Shown piece after piece: positions 45,010 to 53,209 of a DNA stretch of 64,000 nt (position 1 is its first letter; every line of letters begins with the position of its first letter). The notes beneath the pieces were generated by a model, which worked only from the letters and a program-made list of their open reading frames with translations, was not told the DNA's origin and made no database searches. The position numbers and the translations under genes were made by a program. The stretch is from Bacillus_BD sp963765265 (GTDB lineage Bacteria; Bacillota; Bacilli; Bacillales; Cytobacillaceae), in the NCBI GenBank assembly GCA_963765265.1, contig CAVXVN010000017.1, forward strand, positions 1 to 64,000, written 5' to 3'.

Positions 45010-45642
45010 ATGTTAAAAAAGCAAATGACCCAATACTTGGAAAGATTAATGAAAGAAGAACAAACAACACAGGACGATACAATTAAAATAGAAGTATTTA
45101 AAGAAGAAAAAGAATATATTGAAAAGCATCAACTGCATAGTGAGATTAGTAGTACTGTTTTATTTATTGAAAAAGATCCTCGCTTACGGTTTAAGGACGT
45201 ATACATTGAACGATGTGACAAAGAATCGGAAGAACTGTTGGCAGAAGAATCCTCCTTGTTTTTAGAACAACCAATTGAATATTTTAAAGATCATAAAAAT
45301 GAGTTTATGTATTTAGAATCTGAGTGGTTTGACCTGATTGGGGTTGATGCGATTTCGTTTGAGGCGGACAGTGTTTTTGGTACATACGATGTCATGTTTG
45401 GATTAAAGATACAAAAAAAATATGAGACCTCTTTGAAATCATTTTTGACAAGCCAATTGAGCAGTGATGAGGCAACGTTTGATCTAATGTTTAATGGAAA
45501 TGAAGGATTGTGGGAAATTAATTTTGCATTGAATCATGTAAACGATTTTAAAGAAAATGGGACGATTCAAGAGGCATATGGATCTGTTTATCGTTTATTA
45601 TTCCAGTTAGTTGAAGCAATGGAAGAAGAAAAAAATAAATAA
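45010..45642 (+). CDS. hypothetical cytosolic protein
   Basis: 210 residues from ATG 45010 (AAGGATGATC lies upstream). The product is acidic and soluble: MLKKQMTQYLERLMKEEQTT at the start, a middle RFKDVYIERCDKESEELLAE, and a C-terminal half LMFNGNEGLWEINFALNHVNDF. No catalytic motif, Cys cluster or membrane segment is visible. It lies 80 nt after the DEAD-box gene and may be cotranscribed. Some relatives in databases carry the name 'branched-chain amino acid aminotransferase', which nothing here supports. Function unknown. Confidence 0.7.
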   Translation: MLKKQMTQYLERLMKEEQTTQDDTIKIEVFKEEKEYIEKHQLHSEISSTVLFIEKDPRLRFKDVYIERCDKESEELLAEESSLFLEQPIEYFKDHKNEFMYLESEWFDLIGVDAISFEADSVFGTYDVMFGLKIQKKYETSLKSFLTSQLSSDEATFDLMFNGNEGLWEINFALNHVNDFKENGTIQEAYGSVYRLLFQLVEAMEEEKNK

Positions 45643-45728
45643 ATTCGAAATGAGATGTACGAGGTATGGTTGCTGAACATGCCTTTATCGATTAATCACC
45701 AATTAAAAATGAATCGATTCTATGAAAT

Positions 45729-45763
45729 AAACCTTACTCTAAATTGTAAGGTTTATTTTTATC
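45729..45763 (+). terminator. terminator
   Basis: AAACCTTAC and GTAAGGTTT form a 9-bp stem with a T-rich tail. Confidence 0.7.
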
Positions 45764-45764
45764 T

Positions 45765-46020
45765 TTAACGGATCAAGAGAAAGTAAAAACAACGCATCTG
45801 GCTACGAAAACCTATTCTGATCGACGTAGCGATAAAATGGAGAGTGGACTTCTGGCGTTGTAAAGGCGAACATTGGATATGACTTATAGCAAGTATTTCG
45901 TCCAGTAAGGAGATTGTCCTCCTACATGGTACGATCAGCCTCACACAGGACGTTTTAAACTTCACTGTTTTTATGAACCCACAGGTGATGAATGCTCAAA
46001 TATTTACAATGCATTTTAAT
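45765..46020. other. GC-richer unexplained block
   Basis: This stretch is visibly richer in GC and CG dinucleotides than its surroundings. It has long open pieces in more than one frame (for example plus-strand WRVDFWRCKGEHWI) but no start with a ribosome site and no family I recognise. It may be a scar of a foreign element between the preceding terminator and the riboswitch. Confidence 0.3.
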
Positions 46021-46074
46021 TTATTCCTTTACAATAGATTAACGTACAATTATGATAAGAAAGAATATTAGTAT

Positions 46075-46172
46075 AACTACTAGGGGTGCCCAGGAATTGG
46101 GCTGAGAAAAAAGCACTTTGTTTTTTAACCCTTTGTACCTGATCCGGATTGTGCCGGCGTAGGAAAGTAGGA
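46075..46172 (+). ncRNA. TPP riboswitch (thi-box) upstream of thiM
   Basis: Conserved thi-box parts in order: GGGGTGCC, GGGCTGAGA, AACCCTTTGTACCTGATC, CGGATTGTGCCGGCGTAGGAAAG, enclosed by a short CTAC/GTAG P1 stem. Binding of thiamine pyrophosphate should favour the terminator at 46198-46232 and switch off thiMDE. Confidence 0.95.
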
Positions 46173-46197
46173 AGTCGAAAACTTAACTTCTTGCTAT

Positions 46198-46232
46198 CAA
46201 AGTCAGGTCCATTAATTGGGTCTGGCTTTTTT
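46198..46232 (+). terminator. riboswitch-controlled terminator (thiMDE)
   Basis: AAGTCAGGTCC pairs with GGGTCTGGCTT and T7 follows, between the TPP riboswitch and thiM. Confidence 0.8.
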
Positions 46233-46274
46233 TATTCTTATTAGGAAAGCAAAAATGAAGAGGAGGAAATGGAG

Positions 46275-47081
46275 TTGGAAAAGACAAAAGTACAAGTATT
46301 ATTAAAGAAGGTAAGGCAGTCAAATCCATTGATACATAACATTACCAATATTGTAGTGGCAAATTTTTCTGCAAATGGACTGTTGGCACTAGGTGCATCA
46401 CCTGTTATGGCAGACGCAATTGAAGAAGCAGCGGATATGGCAAAAGTGGCGAATGCAGTTGTGTTGAATATTGGGACATTAAATCGGGATACAGTTGAAG
46501 CTATGATGGTTGCTGGAAAGTCTGCCAATGAATATGGAATTCCTGTGATTTTAGATCCTGTGGGCGCTGGTGCAACACCATATCGAACACAAGTCTGTCA
46601 AAAATTACTGAAAGAAGTATCCTTTTCAATTATACGTGGAAATGCTGCAGAGATTGCTAATTTGATCGATGAAAAATGGGAAATCAAGGGAGTAGATGCA
46701 GGGAATTCAGAGGGAAACGTCATTGAAATTGCGATTCGGGCTGCAAAAAAGCTTAAGACAGTCATAGTGCTTACAGGAAAAGATGATATTGTAACCGATG
46801 GGTTAACGACTTATGTGGTTCATAATGGACATCCTATTTTAACCAAAGTGACCGGGACAGGCTGCTTGTTATCAGCCGTTGTTGGTGCATTTGCAGCTGT
46901 GGAAAATAATGGACTAGAAGCAGCTACTTCCGCACTTGTTTATTATGGAGTAGTTGCAGAAATAGCTGCCAATAAAACGGATGGACAAGGACCAGGTAGT
47001 TTCCAAATTGAATTTTTAAATCAACTTTCCCGAGTATCCTCATCGGAAATTGATTTATACGGTTCATTTGAGCAAATTTAA
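46275..47081 (+). CDS. thiM: hydroxyethylthiazole kinase
   Basis: 268 residues with TTG 46275, eight nt after AGGAGG; the ATG at 46269 is only two nt after that site. It phosphorylates 4-methyl-5-(2-hydroxyethyl)thiazole. Signatures: NPLIHNITNIVVANFSANGLLALGASPVMADA, VVLNIGTL, GIPVILDPVGAGATPYR, SIIRGNAAEI, and the anion hole TGTGCLLSAVVGAF with the catalytic Cys. First gene of thiM-thiD-thiE, under the TPP riboswitch. Confidence 0.95.
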   Translation: MEKTKVQVLLKKVRQSNPLIHNITNIVVANFSANGLLALGASPVMADAIEEAADMAKVANAVVLNIGTLNRDTVEAMMVAGKSANEYGIPVILDPVGAGATPYRTQVCQKLLKEVSFSIIRGNAAEIANLIDEKWEIKGVDAGNSEGNVIEIAIRAAKKLKTVIVLTGKDDIVTDGLTTYVVHNGHPILTKVTGTGCLLSAVVGAFAAVENNGLEAATSALVYYGVVAEIAANKTDGQGPGSFQIEFLNQLSRVSSSEIDLYGSFEQI

Positions 47082-47096
47082 CAGGGAGGTAAAAAC

Positions 47097-47901
47097 ATGA
47101 TTAAAGTATTAACAATTGCTGGTTCAGATAGCGGTGGAGGTGCAGGTATACAGGCTGATTTGAAAACATTTCAAGAATTAAATGTTTATGGGATGTCAGC
47201 AATTACGGCTGTAACAGCTCAAAATACATTGGGCGTTCAAGGTGTGCATCCCATTCCAGCAGAATTTGTTGCAAAAGAGATTGACTCTGTTTCACAAGAT
47301 ATTGGAGTGGATGCGATTGAAAACAGGAATGCTGTTTTCAACAGACATTATTGAAGTGGTTTCAGGAAAAATTAAGCAATATGATTGGAAAAAAGTAGTA
47401 GTTGATCCGGTGATGATCGCAAAGGGCGGGGCATCATTGCTACAACAGGAGGCGATTTCATCCGTTAAAAAGTATTTACTACCTCTTGCCTACATCGTCA
47501 CACCCAACATTCCGGAAGCAGAGGAATTAACAGGAATACGTATTGTAACAGAGGCTGACAAAATAGAGGCTGCAAAGAGGCTTATGGATTTAGGTGTGAA
47601 AAACGTCGTGATTAAAGGCGGACATGATCAAGACACAAATGAATCGATTGATCTCCTATTTGATGGCGAACATTCTTTTACATTCACAAGTAAGCGATTG
47701 AAAACGAAAAATACCCATGGCACGGGATGTACTTTTTCAGCTGCCATAACCGCAGAAGTCGCAAAGGGGGCAACTGTTTTTGAGGCTGTCTCGGTTGCGA
47801 AAAGTTTTATTTCGGCTGCTATTGAAGAGGATTTACAAATTGGAAATGGGCATGGACCAACCAATCATTGGGCGTATAAAAGAAAAGGGGAAAGAGTATG
47901 A
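47097..47901 (+). pseudogene. thiD: hydroxymethylpyrimidine (phosphate) kinase, one +1 frameshift
   Basis: One extra base near 47319 splits the gene. Without it, IGVDAI runs straight into KTGMLFSTDIIEVVSGKI, giving 267 residues (805 nt, 1 modulo 3). It phosphorylates HMP and HMP-phosphate to HMP pyrophosphate. Ribokinase-like signatures: TIAGSDSGGGAGIQADLKTF, VVVDPVMIAKGG, TPNIPEAEELTG, and THGTGCTFSAAITAEVAKG with the catalytic Asp/Cys region. ATG follows GGGAGG; the stop overlaps the thiE start (ATGA). Loss of ThiD would block the pathway, so error is likelier than decay. Confidence 0.9.
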
Positions 47902-48560
47902 CCAATATGAACGAGACTGCATTGAGGAATGCGTTAAAGGTTTATTTCATAATGGGAACACAAAATTGTATTAAAAAACCGGATGAAGTGTTAATAGAGG
48001 CCATTGCAGGTGGAATTACCTGTTTTCAATTTCGTGAAAAGGGACAAGGGTCATTAAGTGGAAAGGAAAAGTTTGCTCTAGCAGAGGAATTCCAATTAAT
48101 CTGTCATAACGCTCAAATCCCATTTATTGTGAATGATGATATTGATCTTGCACTTGCATTAAATGCGGACGGCGTACACATTGGTCAAGAGGATGAAAAT
48201 GTTACTCGTGTAAGGGAACGAATAGGAAATAAAATTTTGGGTGTATCCGTTCATAATTTGGAGGAAGCAATGGTGGCCAAACAAGCTGGAGCAGATTATT
48301 TTGGTGTAGGACCCATCTTTCCAACAAAGTCAAAAGCGGATGCTAAGGAAATTCAAGGAGTAAAGGTCATTCAGGAACTACGTTCAAATGGAATAGAGAC
48401 GCCTATTGTTGGCATCGGTGGGATTACGTCTGAAAATGCGTCTTATGTCATCCAAGCTGGAGCGGATGGTGTGTCGGTCATAAGTGCAATAAGTCAAAGT
48501 GAAAATCCTGAATTTGCGGCGGAACAATTAAAAAGGAGTTTGTATTCTCAAATAAATTAA
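47898..48560 (+). CDS. thiE: thiamine-phosphate synthase
   Basis: 220 residues, coupled to thiD by an ATGA overlap. It joins HMP pyrophosphate and thiazole phosphate to thiamine phosphate. The TIM-barrel signatures are ITCFQFREKGQG, FIVNDDIDLALALNADGVHIGQED, ILGVSVHNLEEA, ADYFGVGPIFPTKSKADA and IVGIGGI. Third gene of the riboswitch-controlled operon. Confidence 0.95.
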   Translation: MTNMNETALRNALKVYFIMGTQNCIKKPDEVLIEAIAGGITCFQFREKGQGSLSGKEKFALAEEFQLICHNAQIPFIVNDDIDLALALNADGVHIGQEDENVTRVRERIGNKILGVSVHNLEEAMVAKQAGADYFGVGPIFPTKSKADAKEIQGVKVIQELRSNGIETPIVGIGGITSENASYVIQAGADGVSVISAISQSENPEFAAEQLKRSLYSQIN

Positions 48561-48703
48561 ATCTATTATTATATAAAATTATTTGTAATTTTATAATAAT
48601 TGTGATATTGTAATGAATGGAAAGTCTTTCAGAGCTCTTCTTTCTAGAGGGAGAAACTAAAAGATGATTCATTAGATAGAACAAGGCACTACAAAACATA
48701 ATA

Positions 48704-48799
48704 TAACACTGGGGGAGTCGGAATTGGCCGGCTGAGAGTAAGATCCGCAAGTCTTTAACCCTTTAACCTGATCTGGTTCATACCAGCGTAGGGAAGTGT
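48704..48799 (+). ncRNA. TPP riboswitch (thi-box) upstream of thiW
   Basis: Thi-box parts: CTGGGGGAG, CCGGCTGAGAGT, TTTAACCCTTTAACCTGATC, TGGTTCATACCAGCGTAGGGAAGTG, closed by AACACT/AGTGT. It is the second riboswitch of the thiamine region and sits upstream of thiW-thiC with a terminator between. Confidence 0.95.
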
Positions 48800-48876
48800 A
48801 TGGAATTCCACATACATTCTTGTCATTTTATATTTAAAATGGCTTTCTTATGCTCTGATTCGTATGATCATTTCTA

Positions 48877-48911
48877 CCCCCCAGTGTTCAAAAACATTGG
48901 AGGGTTTTTTT
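48877..48911 (+). terminator. riboswitch-controlled terminator whose 3' arm holds the thiW ribosome site
   Basis: CCCCCCAGTG pairs with CATTGGAGGG, then T7 ends at 48911. The thiW ATG starts at 48912, so GGAGGG, the only Shine-Dalgarno sequence, is part of the stem. TPP may thus block both transcription and translation. Confidence 0.75.
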
Positions 48912-49424
48912 ATGCGCAAAACATCAAAAATGACATTAACAGCAATGCTCATTGCAATCGGAACATTAACCAGTCACATGTTCTACATACCAATTGGATT
49001 TACAAAAGTCTTTCCTATGCAGCATTTTATTAATGTTTTATCAGCGGTATTGTTAGGACCTGGATATGCTGTCATGCAAGCACTGTCCGTATCAATATTA
49101 AGAAATTTGATGGGAACTGGATCTCCCTTTGCTTTTCCTGGGAGCATAATTGGAGCTTTTCTAGCGGCCTATTTATTTAAGAAAACGAGAAAACTTACAA
49201 TGGCATTATTCGGAGAAATAATAGGGACAGGAATATTAGGGGCAATCGCTTGTTACCCAATAGCAACTCTATTATTAGGTCAGGAAGCGGCTTTATTTGG
49301 TTTCATCCCATCGTTTATTTTTAGTTCTTTAGCGGGTTCACTTATTGGATTTGTTCTATTAAAAGTAATGATAAAACATTCTGTTATTAAAAACGTTCAA
49401 ATAAAAAGCGCTGGAGGAAAATAG
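48912..49424 (+). CDS. thiW: ThiW, ECF-type thiazole transport S component
   Basis: 170 residues from ATG 48912, just after the terminator T-run; the longer frame from 48864 would read through the hairpin. Five or six membrane segments, with LTAMLIAIGTLTSHMFYIPI, FPMQHFINVLSAVLLGPGYAVMQA, FAFPGSIIGAFLAAYL and GEIIGTGILGAIACYPIA, all typical of ThiW. It binds a thiazole precursor at the membrane and uses a shared ECF energising module that is not encoded here. thiC follows two nt after its stop. Confidence 0.9.
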   Translation: MRKTSKMTLTAMLIAIGTLTSHMFYIPIGFTKVFPMQHFINVLSAVLLGPGYAVMQALSVSILRNLMGTGSPFAFPGSIIGAFLAAYLFKKTRKLTMALFGEIIGTGILGAIACYPIATLLLGQEAALFGFIPSFIFSSLAGSLIGFVLLKVMIKHSVIKNVQIKSAGGK

Positions 49425-49425
49425 G

Positions 49426-51186
49426 ATGAATATAAATTCTAAACAAATGATGACGTCTTTTTCAGGAAGTAAAAAGGTTTATGAACAAGGGTCAAGAATC
49501 GATATTCGTGTACCAATGAGAGAGATTTCTCTTTCACCTACAGAAGGATATTCTGGAACAGAAGAAAATCAACCTGTGAGAGTTTACGATACAAGTGGTC
49601 CATACACCGATCCGAATGTAGAAATCGATATTCAAAAAGGATTAGGAAAACTGCGGAAGGTATGGATTCTAGAACGGAATGATGTAGAGGAATACACAGG
49701 AAGGGACATTAAACCTGAAGATAATGGCGTTCATGAGGAGATTAATAAAACGGAATGGTTTCCAAATACGATCATGACTCCTTTAAAAGCGAAAAACAAG
49801 GGTAATGTCACGCAAATGCATTATGCAAAAAAAGGAATGATTACCTCTGAGATGGAGTTTATTGCCATTAGAGAAGGCATGGACCCAGAGTTTGTCCGTG
49901 ATGAGGTTGCTGCAGGGAGAGCCATTATTCCTTCTAATATAAATCATCCTGAAAGTGAACCCATGATTATTGGACGTAATTTTCATGTGAAAATTAATGC
50001 GAATATTGGAAACTCAGCTGTATCATCGTCTATAGTTGAAGAAGTGGAAAAAATGACTTGGGCTACTCGTTGGGGTGCTGATACCATTATGGATCTATCT
50101 ACCGGGAAAAACATTCATACAACGAGAGAGTGGATTATTCGAAATTCGCCCGTTCCAGTTGGTACTGTTCCCATTTATCAGGCTCTAGAAAAGGTGAAGG
50201 GAATCGCGGAAGACCTTACTTGGGAAGTTTATAGAGATACACTCATTGAGCAAGCAGAACAGGGAGTGGACTATTTTACGATTCATGCGGGAGTATTATT
50301 ACGCTATATACCGATGACAATCAAGCGGGTAACTGGTATTGTCTCAAGAGGCGGATCGATTTTGGCTCAATGGTGTTTAGCCCATCATCAGGAAAACTTT
50401 TTATATACACATTTTGAGGAAATTTGTGAAATATTAAAAACCTATGATATTGCCGTTTCTTTAGGCGATGGTTTAAGACCAGGGTCCATTGCAGATGCAA
50501 ATGATGAAGCTCAATTTTCTGAACTTGAAACACTTGGCGAGTTAACGGATATTGCCTGGAAACATGATGTTCAAGTTATGATTGAGGGTCCAGGGCATGT
50601 ACCCATGCATAAAATAAAAGAAAATATGGATAAACAAATGGAAATTTGTAAAGAAGCTCCATTTTATACATTAGGTCCATTAACAACAGATATTGCACCA
50701 GGATATGATCATATCACTTCTGCTATCGGTGCTGCCATGATTGGTTGGTTCGGTACTGCGATGTTATGTTATGTAACTCCAAAAGAACATTTAGGACTTC
50801 CGAATAAAAATGACGTACGAGAAGGGGTTATTACCTATAAAATTGCAGCCCACGCAGCTGACTTAGCGAAAGGTCATCCTCGTGCACAAATCCGTGACAA
50901 TGCTTTATCAAAGGCTCGTTTTGAATTTCGTTGGAACGACCAATTTAATCTTTCACTTGATCCGGAACGGGCTATAGAATATCACGATGAAACGCTCCCA
51001 GCTGAAGGAGCGAAAACAGCCCATTTTTGCTCTATGTGTGGTCCAAAGTTCTGTTCAATGCGTATTTCTCATGATATTCGCAACACAGCCAAAGCTCAAG
51101 AAATGGGTGAAGAGGAATTGATTTCATCAGGTATGAAAGAGAAATCACAGGAGTTTTTAAACAGTGGAGCAAACATCTATAAATAA
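49426..51186 (+). CDS. thiC: phosphomethylpyrimidine synthase
   Basis: 586 residues; ATG follows GGAGGAAAATAG. A radical SAM-type enzyme that rearranges aminoimidazole ribotide to HMP phosphate. Signatures: VRVYDTSGPYTDP, the GRNFHVKINANIGNSAVSSS segment, GADTIMDLSTGKNIHTTREW, EGPGHVPMHKI, TTDIAPGYDHITSAIGAA, and the [4Fe-4S] motif C-x2-C-x4-C in CSMCGPKFCSM near the C-terminus. It is in a two-gene operon with thiW. Read-through ends at 51239-51287. Confidence 0.97.
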   Translation: MNINSKQMMTSFSGSKKVYEQGSRIDIRVPMREISLSPTEGYSGTEENQPVRVYDTSGPYTDPNVEIDIQKGLGKLRKVWILERNDVEEYTGRDIKPEDNGVHEEINKTEWFPNTIMTPLKAKNKGNVTQMHYAKKGMITSEMEFIAIREGMDPEFVRDEVAAGRAIIPSNINHPESEPMIIGRNFHVKINANIGNSAVSSSIVEEVEKMTWATRWGADTIMDLSTGKNIHTTREWIIRNSPVPVGTVPIYQALEKVKGIAEDLTWEVYRDTLIEQAEQGVDYFTIHAGVLLRYIPMTIKRVTGIVSRGGSILAQWCLAHHQENFLYTHFEEICEILKTYDIAVSLGDGLRPGSIADANDEAQFSELETLGELTDIAWKHDVQVMIEGPGHVPMHKIKENMDKQMEICKEAPFYTLGPLTTDIAPGYDHITSAIGAAMIGWFGTAMLCYVTPKEHLGLPNKNDVREGVITYKIAAHAADLAKGHPRAQIRDNALSKARFEFRWNDQFNLSLDPERAIEYHDETLPAEGAKTAHFCSMCGPKFCSMRISHDIRNTAKAQEMGEEELISSGMKEKSQEFLNSGANIYK

Positions 51187-51238
51187 TGCTACTAATAGAC
51201 ATGTAATAAATAGTGAATAAGTTATAATTTTCTAACCT

Positions 51239-51287
51239 CAGATGGTAGATAAAATTAAGAATATTGATTTTGTCTACTATCTTTTTT
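51239..51287 (+). terminator. terminator of thiW-thiC
   Basis: GATGGTAGATAAAAT and ATTTTGTCTACTATC pair with wobble, and T6 follows. The stretch 51288-51836 holds no gene, only the cre-like site below. Confidence 0.7.
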
Positions 51288-51413
51288 GGTTTAGGATAAT
51301 AATTTGATACTCAAAAGAGTATAGTTTAGATTTAAACTATGAAAGGTAGAAACTAGCATTATTTGTCGAATATTTTAAAAAAATCAAACAGTTCGTGTTA
51401 TTGTGTAATTAAT

Positions 51414-51428
51414 TTGTAAGCGTTATCA
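51414..51428. promoter_or_regulatory. cre site upstream of catechol 2,3-dioxygenase
   Basis: TTGTAAGCGTTATCA matches the cre consensus at every position. Its core is the same as that of the 39867-39881 site. Confidence 0.55.
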
Positions 51429-51836
51429 TTATAGTATCAACTTAATAGTTATATTAAGTGAAAGATGAGTTGCTAGTAAATAATTAGGTGGAAATCGAAC
51501 ATCTATCTAATTGAAAATCATCCTGATGTAAAAGTTGATATAAGTAAAATGAGCTTTGCCTTGTCAAGGTTACTTATGTCCCTTAACTAGTGTAATCCTT
51601 GAACCTTCAACCATAAGACATTTCATGAATATATATTAGATTTATCTTAGATTGGATTGTCTACAATGAAATTTAGGCATATTTGGGAGAGTATATCTTA
51701 TTTCATTGATGGTATTTTATATTTTATTGAAGTATAAGAGATTCACTTTAGTAAAAAGGAAAAGCTGATAATATTAGGTGATATCTATGGAACCAGTTGA
51801 AGAATTCTAGTAATTAATTTAAGGGGTGTGTTATCT

Positions 51837-52757
51837 ATGAATGGAAATGGAATTGAAAGAGTAGGACGTATCCAATTAAGAGTGCATGATTTTGAAAAAT
51901 CAGTTGATTATTATACGAATGTTCTTGGTTTAGATATTACAGGCAGAGATGAAAACAGAGTCTACTTAAAAGCTTGGGATGAATGGGATCATCATAGTGT
52001 GATACTGGAAAAATCAGATTCAGCTGGTATGGATCATTTGGCTTTTAAAGTGACAAACGCTGATGCGTTAGATAAATTAGAGAAAAAAATTGAACAGTTT
52101 GGCTGCGATGTGTCACGGGTATCAAATCGTTCTCGCATTGGTGAAGGCGAAGCGGTACGTTTCACACTTCCAACCGGACAAAAATTTGAATTATATAATG
52201 AAATTGAATATGTAGGAGTACCTACTGGAAGACTTAATCCGCATCCTTGGCCAGATGGACAAAGAGGAATCTCTCCACACCGACTTGATCATGCTTTATT
52301 ATCAGGAGATGACGTAGTCACAACAACAAGATTATTCACTGAAGCTTTAGGATTTGTTCAAACTGAAAAAGTAGTTAGCGTCGATGGTGAACAATTGATT
52401 GCAAGTTTCCTTTCAACCTCCATGACGGGACACGATGTAGCTTTTATTAAAGGACCAGATGCGAAAATCCATCATGTAGGATTTTATTTAGGAAATTGGT
52501 ATGAAGTATTAAAAGCATCCGATATTCTCGCTCGAAACGAAATTGAAATTGAAGTAACTCCTACACGTCATGGAATCACTAGAGGTGAAACGATTTATTT
52601 CTATGATCCATCAGGAAATCGAAATGAAGTTTATACAGGTGGTTACGCTGTTTATTCAGATTTCCCTACGATTACTTGGACAGAAGATAAAATAGGACAA
52701 GGTATTTTCTATCATCGCCGTCAATTGAATGAAACTTTCAGTACGGTATTCTCTTGA
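51837..52757 (+). CDS. catechol 2,3-dioxygenase
   Basis: 306 residues; ATG 51837 lies ten nt after AAGGGG. Extradiol dioxygenase of the VOC fold with two modules. Fe(II) ligands are expected at His in SPHRLDHALL, His in KIHHVGFYLGNW and Glu in GNRNEVYTGGY. Other signatures: RIQLRVHDFEKSVDYYTNVLGL and RHGITRGETIYFYDPSG. It cleaves catechol next to the two hydroxyls, giving 2-hydroxymuconic semialdehyde, the substrate of the dehydrogenase at 39.9 kb. It belongs to the XylE/DmpB group. A terminator lies at 52793-52832; the ferredoxin follows. Confidence 0.9.
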   Translation: MNGNGIERVGRIQLRVHDFEKSVDYYTNVLGLDITGRDENRVYLKAWDEWDHHSVILEKSDSAGMDHLAFKVTNADALDKLEKKIEQFGCDVSRVSNRSRIGEGEAVRFTLPTGQKFELYNEIEYVGVPTGRLNPHPWPDGQRGISPHRLDHALLSGDDVVTTTRLFTEALGFVQTEKVVSVDGEQLIASFLSTSMTGHDVAFIKGPDAKIHHVGFYLGNWYEVLKASDILARNEIEIEVTPTRHGITRGETIYFYDPSGNRNEVYTGGYAVYSDFPTITWTEDKIGQGIFYHRRQLNETFSTVFS

Positions 52758-52792
52758 TTCGTAAACCTTACGAATTGTAAATTTGGAAGAAT

Positions 52793-52834
52793 GAGGCTGT
52801 TTGTGCTACTAGCCAAACAGTCTCTTTTTCTATT
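52793..52834 (+). terminator. terminator after catechol dioxygenase
   Basis: AGGCTGTTTG pairs with CAAACAGTCT around a 10-nt loop, followed by CTTTTTCT. Confidence 0.7.
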
Positions 52835-52927
52835 TGAAAGATGAGAAAGAGAGACTTTTGTCACAATATAGTAACTTTTAGCGAAAAAAATTGAATATTT
52901 TTAAAAAAATGAAGGAAGTGAACAGAT

Positions 52928-53194
52928 ATGTTTAGAATTAGTATTAATGATCAAACTTTCTTGTGTACTACAGAAAGTACCTTAGTTCAAGCGGCACGCC
53001 AACAAATGGTAAAAGTACCCTATGCTTGTGTTGGTGGTGGGTGCGGATATTGCAAAGTAAAGGTCATTGATGGTCAATATGTAATGGATAAATATGCGAA
53101 AAGTGCCTTATCAGATGAAGAAGTTGAGAATGGATATGTTCTTCTATGTAAAACGCATCCTTTAAGTGATTTACAATTGGAATGGAATACTTAG
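52928..53194 (+). CDS. [2Fe-2S] ferredoxin, XylT-like
   Basis: 88 residues; ATG follows GAAGGAAGTG. Plant-type ferredoxin with cluster ligands in CVGGGCGYCKVKV (C-x4-C-x2-C) and a fourth Cys in LLCKTHP. Short ferredoxins of this form next to catechol 2,3-dioxygenase are the XylT/DmpQ/NahT type, which reduce and revive the dioxygenase after its Fe(II) is oxidised by substituted catechols. Its place right after the dioxygenase fits this role. The regulator gene follows 15 nt downstream. Confidence 0.85.
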   Translation: MFRISINDQTFLCTTESTLVQAARQQMVKVPYACVGGGCGYCKVKVIDGQYVMDKYAKSALSDEEVENGYVLLCKTHPLSDLQLEWNT

Positions 53195-53209
53195 AAAGAG
53201 GTGAACGGG

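Noticed and set aside
45765..45965. 66-codon minus-strand frame before the thiM riboswitch
   Set aside because: No start with a ribosome site and no recognisable family; listed only as an unexplained block.
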